Made by a program: the position numbers and the translations under genes. 6,112 bases of DNA from Nitriliruptorales bacterium (lineage in GTDB: Bacteria; Actinomycetota; Nitriliruptoria; Euzebyales; Egibacteraceae), in contig SKPY01000478.1 of assembly GCA_007119305.1 (NCBI GenBank), forward strand, positions 1 through 6,112. The letters run 5' to 3'. Shown piece after piece: positions 5,194-6,112 of this stretch. Position 1 is the first letter of the stretch, and each line of letters opens with the position of its first letter. Under the pieces are notes generated by a model. The model worked only from the letters and a program-made list of their open reading frames with translations. It made no database searches and was not told where the DNA came from.

Positions 5194-5199
5194 TACCAT
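5194..5199 (+). promoter_or_regulatory. Possible -10 box of lepA
   Basis: TACCAT matches the TANNNT form and ends 10 bases before the lepA ATG. If real, transcription would start about 3-5 bases before the ATG, giving a nearly leaderless message. No good -35 box is visible around 5171-5176. Confidence 0.35.
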
Positions 5200-5209
5200 C
5201 CAGTGGGAG

Positions 5210-6112
5210 ATGTCCTATCCCCGCGAGCGCATCCGCAACTTCGCGGTCATCGCCCACATCGACCACGGCAAGTCGACGCTGGCGGACCGCATGCTCCAGC
5301 TCACGAAGCTGGTGGATGCCCGTTCCATGCGCGCCCAGTATCTCGACCGCATGGACCTCGAGCGCGAGCGAGGCATCACGATCAAGGCGCAGGCCGTGCG
5401 GATGCCCTACGAGTCCGCCAGCGGGGGCGAGTACCTGCTCAACCTCATCGACACGCCGGGCCACGTGGACTTCACCTACGAGGTGAGCCGGGCGATGAAC
5501 GCGTGCGAGGGCGCGATCCTGCTCGTCGACGCCGCCCAGGGCATGGAGGCGCAGACGATCGCGAACCTGTACGTGGCGATCGACGCCGGCCTCGAGGTCA
5601 TCCCCGTGCTGAACAAGATCGACCTGCCGGCCGCGCGTCCCGAGCATGTCGCCGAGGAGATCGCGGGCCTGCTCGGCGGCGCCCCCGACGACGTCCTGCG
5701 CGTGTCGGCCAAGACCGGCGTGGGGGTCGAGGCGCTGCTCGAGCGCATCGTCGAGCGTGTGCCCGCCCCCTCCGGGGATCCGGACGCGCCCCCGCGGGGG
5801 CTGATCTTCGACTCGATCTACGACAGCTACCGCGGCGTGATCGTCTACATGCGCGTCGTCGACGGGGTGTTCACGCCGGGCATGGACATCAAGCTCATGC
5901 AGACCGGCTTCCACAACGAGATCGACGACCTCGCGGTGATCTCCCCGGAGCCCAAGCCGATCGACGCGCTCGGACCCGGCGAGGTCGGCTTCTTCACCGC
6001 GGCGATCAAGGCGGTTGGCCTCGCGAAGGTCGGCGACACCGTCACCAGTCAGGCACGCCCCGCCCCGACGCCCCTGCCGGGCTACCGGGAGCCCACGCCG
6101 ATGGTCTACTGC
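5210..6112 (+). CDS. lepA: Translation factor LepA / EF4, GTPase (3' end outside window)
   Basis: The first 301 codons of a protein usually near 600 residues. LepA (EF4) is a ribosome-bound GTPase related to EF-G, credited with back-translocation and with 30S biogenesis. All five G motifs are visible: G1 AHIDHGKST (15-23), G2 around RGIT (54-57), G3 DTPGH (81-85), G4 NKID (135-138) and G5 SAK (166-168). Domain II begins near residue 185 (GLIFDSIYDSYRGVIVYMRV), and the window ends within PTPMVYC, just before the usual GLYP-like segment. No other ATG, GTG or TTG precedes the ATG at 5210 in frame; a TAG lies at 5162-5164. GGGAG directly abuts the ATG with no spacer, too close for a normal Shine-Dalgarno. 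Divergent from rpsT. Confidence 0.98.
   Translation, partial: MSYPRERIRNFAVIAHIDHGKSTLADRMLQLTKLVDARSMRAQYLDRMDLERERGITIKAQAVRMPYESASGGEYLLNLIDTPGHVDFTYEVSRAMNACEGAILLVDAAQGMEAQTIANLYVAIDAGLEVIPVLNKIDLPAARPEHVAEEIAGLLGGAPDDVLRVSAKTGVGVEALLERIVERVPAPSGDPDAPPRGLIFDSIYDSYRGVIVYMRVVDGVFTPGMDIKLMQTGFHNEIDDLAVISPEPKPIDALGPGEVGFFTAAIKAVGLAKVGDTVTSQARPAPTPLPGYREPTPMVYC

Noticed and set aside
5138..5914. Minus-strand frame of 258 residues opposite lepA
   Set aside because: Antisense shadow rich in His, Asp, Val and Arg; lepA on the plus strand has all five G motifs.

Overview
The window is very GC-rich, with almost every third codon position G or C, and uses GTG starts freely. The gene content (comEC, holA, rpsT, lepA) and this gene order point to a chromosomal segment of a high-GC actinobacterium. 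I cannot place it below phylum. In many actinobacteria comEC, holA, an oppositely oriented rpsT and lepA lie close together. Here that backbone is kept but has extra genes inserted.

Layout, left to right. At 1-1098 (+) lies the 3' end of comEC, encoding the metallo-beta-lactamase-like domain of the DNA-uptake channel protein. Its reading frame runs about 250 bases into the 3' end of a convergent ABC-F ATPase gene (849-2474, -). A divergent intergenic region (2475-2691) carries a GC hairpin, a possible promoter and an 18-20 bp palindrome just before holA. holA (2692-3633, +) encodes the delta subunit of the DNA polymerase III clamp loader. Its stop codon abuts the stop codon of a convergent tiny lipoprotein gene (3634-3855, -). 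Next come a NagD-like HAD phosphatase (3945-4712, -), a hairpin terminator candidate (4743-4762) and rpsT for ribosomal protein S20 (4784-5047, -). A divergent promoter region (5048-5209) holds a 9-bp inverted repeat around a -10-like box. Last is the first 301 codons of lepA (5210 to the window end, +), encoding the back-translocating ribosomal GTPase EF4.

How the genes fit together: holA, rpsT and lepA serve replication and translation, comEC serves DNA uptake, and the ABC-F protein probably acts on the ribosome. rpsT, the HAD gene and the lipoprotein gene lie in the same direction and could be partly co-transcribed, although a hairpin follows rpsT.

No mobile element, CRISPR array, tRNA or rRNA was seen. 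I found no convincing undescribed multi-gene system. The points most worth checking are small: the long antisense overlap comEC/ABC-F, the ABC-F insertion in a conserved neighbourhood, the palindrome at the holA start, a ribosome-binding-site hairpin with a short upstream ORF before the lipoprotein gene, the inverted repeat around the putative rpsT -10 box, and a possibly near-leaderless lepA.
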